Below, piece by piece: positions 62,427-64,000 of a stretch of DNA of 64,000 nucleotides. The notes under the pieces were generated by a model. It was not told where the DNA came from, did no database searches, and worked only from the letters and a program-made list of their open reading frames with translations. Source of the DNA: Chitinophaga sancti (GTDB lineage Bacteria; Bacteroidota; Bacteroidia; Chitinophagales; Chitinophagaceae); the NCBI RefSeq assembly GCF_034424315.1, contig NZ_CP139972.1, forward strand, positions 4,836,001-4,900,000. Reading direction: 5' to 3'. Position 1 is the first letter of the stretch. Each line of letters starts with the position of its first letter. Made by a program: the position numbers and the translations under genes.

Positions 62427-62462
62427 AAAAATCGCTTTTGCCGCAAGGCAGAAGCGATTTTT
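62427..62462 (+). terminator. rfbA terminator
   Basis: AAAATCGCTTTTGCC (62427-62441) pairs with GGCAGAAGCGATTTT (62446-62460), loop GCAA, followed by TT. The rest of 62461-62683 carries no visible gene. Confidence 0.8.
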
Positions 62463-62683
62463 TGCGAATAGAAAGATGTATTGCGTAGCATTTCATGAAG
62501 CCGGTTGCAGGCCCTTTTCGAAGGCCCATCAACTGCCACAGGCAATTGCCAGGTGATTTTTAGACTAGAAAATTGAAATTGGTTCCAGACTGGCTGACCA
62601 ATATTTTGAGAATATGGTATTTACGACATAAATTCGTAATTCGCTTTTTGTTACTTTGATACCAACTCTAAAAAACAAATCAT

Positions 62684-63712
62684 ATGAAGGTTCTTGTTAC
62701 CGGCGGTTGTGGCTATATTGGCTCTCACACTATCGTAGATCTGATTAACAATGGATTTGACGTAGTCTCTGTAGACAGCAATATCCGCAGTAGTACACAA
62801 TTGCTGGAAGGCGTAGAAAAAATCACAGGTAAAAAAGTCCGTAACTACAAAGTTGACCTCTGCAACCTGGAAGATACACACGCCGTATTCCACGAAAACC
62901 GTGACATCGTGGGTGTCATTCACTTCGCAGCCCTGAAAACAGTACCAGAATCGGTGGCAGAGCCCCTGTTATATTTCCAGAACAACCTCACTTCACTCAC
63001 TAACGTACTGAAATGTGTAAAGGAATTCAACATTCCTAACATGGTGTTCTCTTCTTCCTGCTCCGTGTATGGTAATACCACAGCACTGCCTGTAGTAGAA
63101 GAAACTCCGCTGGGAGAAGCACAATCTCCTTACGCACGTACCAAACAAATGGGTGAACAGATCATTCAGGATTATAGCCGTGTAAACAGCACACAGTCTA
63201 TCCTGCTCCGTTATTTCAACCCGGTAGGTGCACATCCTTCTGCCCTGATTGGTGAATTGCCGCTGGGTAAACCTGATAACCTGGTGCCAGTGATCACCCA
63301 GACAGCAATCGGTAAAATTCCTAAGCTGACTGTGTTCGGGCATAATTTTGATACCCGCGATGGTAGCTGTATCCGCGATTATATCTATGTAATGGATATC
63401 GCGAATGCACATACCAGAGCATTACAATACCTGATCGATAAGAAAAACTCCAATAACTGTGAGGTTTTCAACCTGGGTACCGGTAATGGTGTAACCGTGC
63501 TGGAAGCCATCAAGGCATTCGAAAAGATCTCTGGCGTGAAGCTCAATTATGAACTGGGACCTGATCGTCCGGGAGATGTAATTGCGATCTATGCGGATAA
63601 TACCAAAGCTAAGTCAGAATTGGGCTGGGAGCCTAAAACAGGCATCGAGGATATGATGAGGACTGCATGGCAGTGGGAGGTATCCCTGAGAGACAGAGTG
63701 CTGAATAATTAA
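62684..63712 (+). CDS. galE: UDP-glucose 4-epimerase
   Basis: This 342-aa extended short-chain dehydrogenase has the NAD-binding TGGCGYIGSHT, FSSSCSVYG with the catalytic Ser, YARTKQMGEQI with the Tyr-x3-Lys pair, and NLGTGNGVTVLE. It interconverts UDP-glucose and UDP-galactose using tightly bound NAD. The length is normal. It probably belongs with rfbA to surface-polysaccharide sugar supply, although each has its own terminator or leader. Confidence 0.95.
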   Translation: MKVLVTGGCGYIGSHTIVDLINNGFDVVSVDSNIRSSTQLLEGVEKITGKKVRNYKVDLCNLEDTHAVFHENRDIVGVIHFAALKTVPESVAEPLLYFQNNLTSLTNVLKCVKEFNIPNMVFSSSCSVYGNTTALPVVEETPLGEAQSPYARTKQMGEQIIQDYSRVNSTQSILLRYFNPVGAHPSALIGELPLGKPDNLVPVITQTAIGKIPKLTVFGHNFDTRDGSCIRDYIYVMDIANAHTRALQYLIDKKNSNNCEVFNLGTGNGVTVLEAIKAFEKISGVKLNYELGPDRPGDVIAIYADNTKAKSELGWEPKTGIEDMMRTAWQWEVSLRDRVLNN

Positions 63713-63818
63713 TGTAATACAGACACTTAAAACGAGCATGCCCTTTGCCAACAATAAAAAGATATAACATGCTCATCTTTTTTATTATTTTTAAGGCTCA
63801 ATACTTATAATAAAGGCT

Positions 63819-64000
63819 ATGGTAAAAGACATTAAACCGTTAAATGAGAAGGAAACCCGCGCAGGATTTGGAGAAGGAATCCTGGAGGCCGGGCGTAGAA
63901 ATCCAAATGTGGTAGCATTGACTGCTGATCTGCTGGGCTCTATGAAACTGAATGCCTTTATTAAGGAGTTTCCTGATCGTTTTGTACAAGTCGGTATTGC
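63819..64000 (+). CDS. Transketolase C-terminal subunit (partial, runs off the window)
   Basis: The first 60 residues (KDIKPLNEKETRAGFGEGIL, ALTADLLGSMKL, FPDRFVQVGIA) match the pyrimidine-binding half of two-subunit transketolases, as in many Bacteroidota. The N-terminal (thiamine pyrophosphate-binding) subunit is not upstream in this window, which is unusual since the two are normally adjacent. The rest of the gene lies beyond 64000. Confidence 0.85.
   Translation, partial: MVKDIKPLNEKETRAGFGEGILEAGRRNPNVVALTADLLGSMKLNAFIKEFPDRFVQVGI

Overview
The window reads as the chromosome of a Bacteroidota bacterium, most likely a Chitinophaga-like member of the Chitinophagaceae. The evidence is the many TonB-dependent outer-membrane proteins with carboxypeptidase-regulatory N-termini, DUF6452 and DUF6048 lipoprotein/outer-membrane genes, promoters with the Bacteroidota -7 element TAnnTTTG, and a grasp-with-spasm peptide cluster. 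The genus is an inference; no rRNA gene is present.

Region 1 (1-6.8 kb) is mobile DNA. A 1,720-bp IS5/IS1182-type element (494-2213) sits in the last codons of a small gene. It is followed by an IS630 element with a frameshifted transposase, a few orphan genes, and a large serine recombinase whose frame runs into tRNA-Asp. Region 2 (6.8-9.1 kb) is decayed: a frameshifted AraC regulator, a cytochrome-like scrap, a start-less DUF1772 gene and a 5'-truncated acyltransferase ending at a short inverted repeat. A threonine aldolase follows.

Region 3 (10.9-18.5 kb) is a compact ribosomally made peptide (RiPP) cluster of the grasp-with-spasm type. In order it holds a GG-leader precursor, an ATP-grasp ligase, an unknown 70-aa protein, a SPASM protein without a radical-SAM motif, an outer-membrane beta-barrel, a C39 peptidase-ABC exporter and a very short HlyD-like protein. 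A cPLA2/patatin-like lipase follows.

Region 4 (20.3-25.5 kb) is a second graveyard: a broken Mrr-like nuclease, two recombinase scraps, an orphan immunity-like gene, RhuM and a broken DUF3892 gene. RhuM and DUF3892 lie between two 62-bp direct repeats, one of which abuts tRNA-Ser, so this is probably a small integrated island.

Region 5 (25.6-47.6 kb) is mostly housekeeping: desaturase, fabF, uvrA, alpha-2-macroglobulin plus pbpC, rarA, an M13 peptidase and small lipoproteins. A perfectly phased 18 x 11-bp repeat lies between fabF and uvrA.

Region 6 (48.6-49.5 kb) holds two tandem copies of an apparently undescribed small gene on the minus strand: a 76-bp near-identical promoter block, a structured leader, a cationic amphipathic peptide of about 36 residues, a hairpin inside the coding start whose stem differs compensatorily between copies, and a terminator.

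Region 7 (49.7-61.3 kb) looks like a phosphate regulon: two TonB receptors, a beta-helix lipoprotein, a small unknown protein, a DUF47/PhoU-like protein and a PiT transporter. Four promoters carry RTTAAN repeats every 11 bp in exact register with the -7 box, and a fifth array precedes DUF47-PiT. The end (61.5-64 kb) carries rfbA, galE and the start of a transketolase C-terminal subunit.
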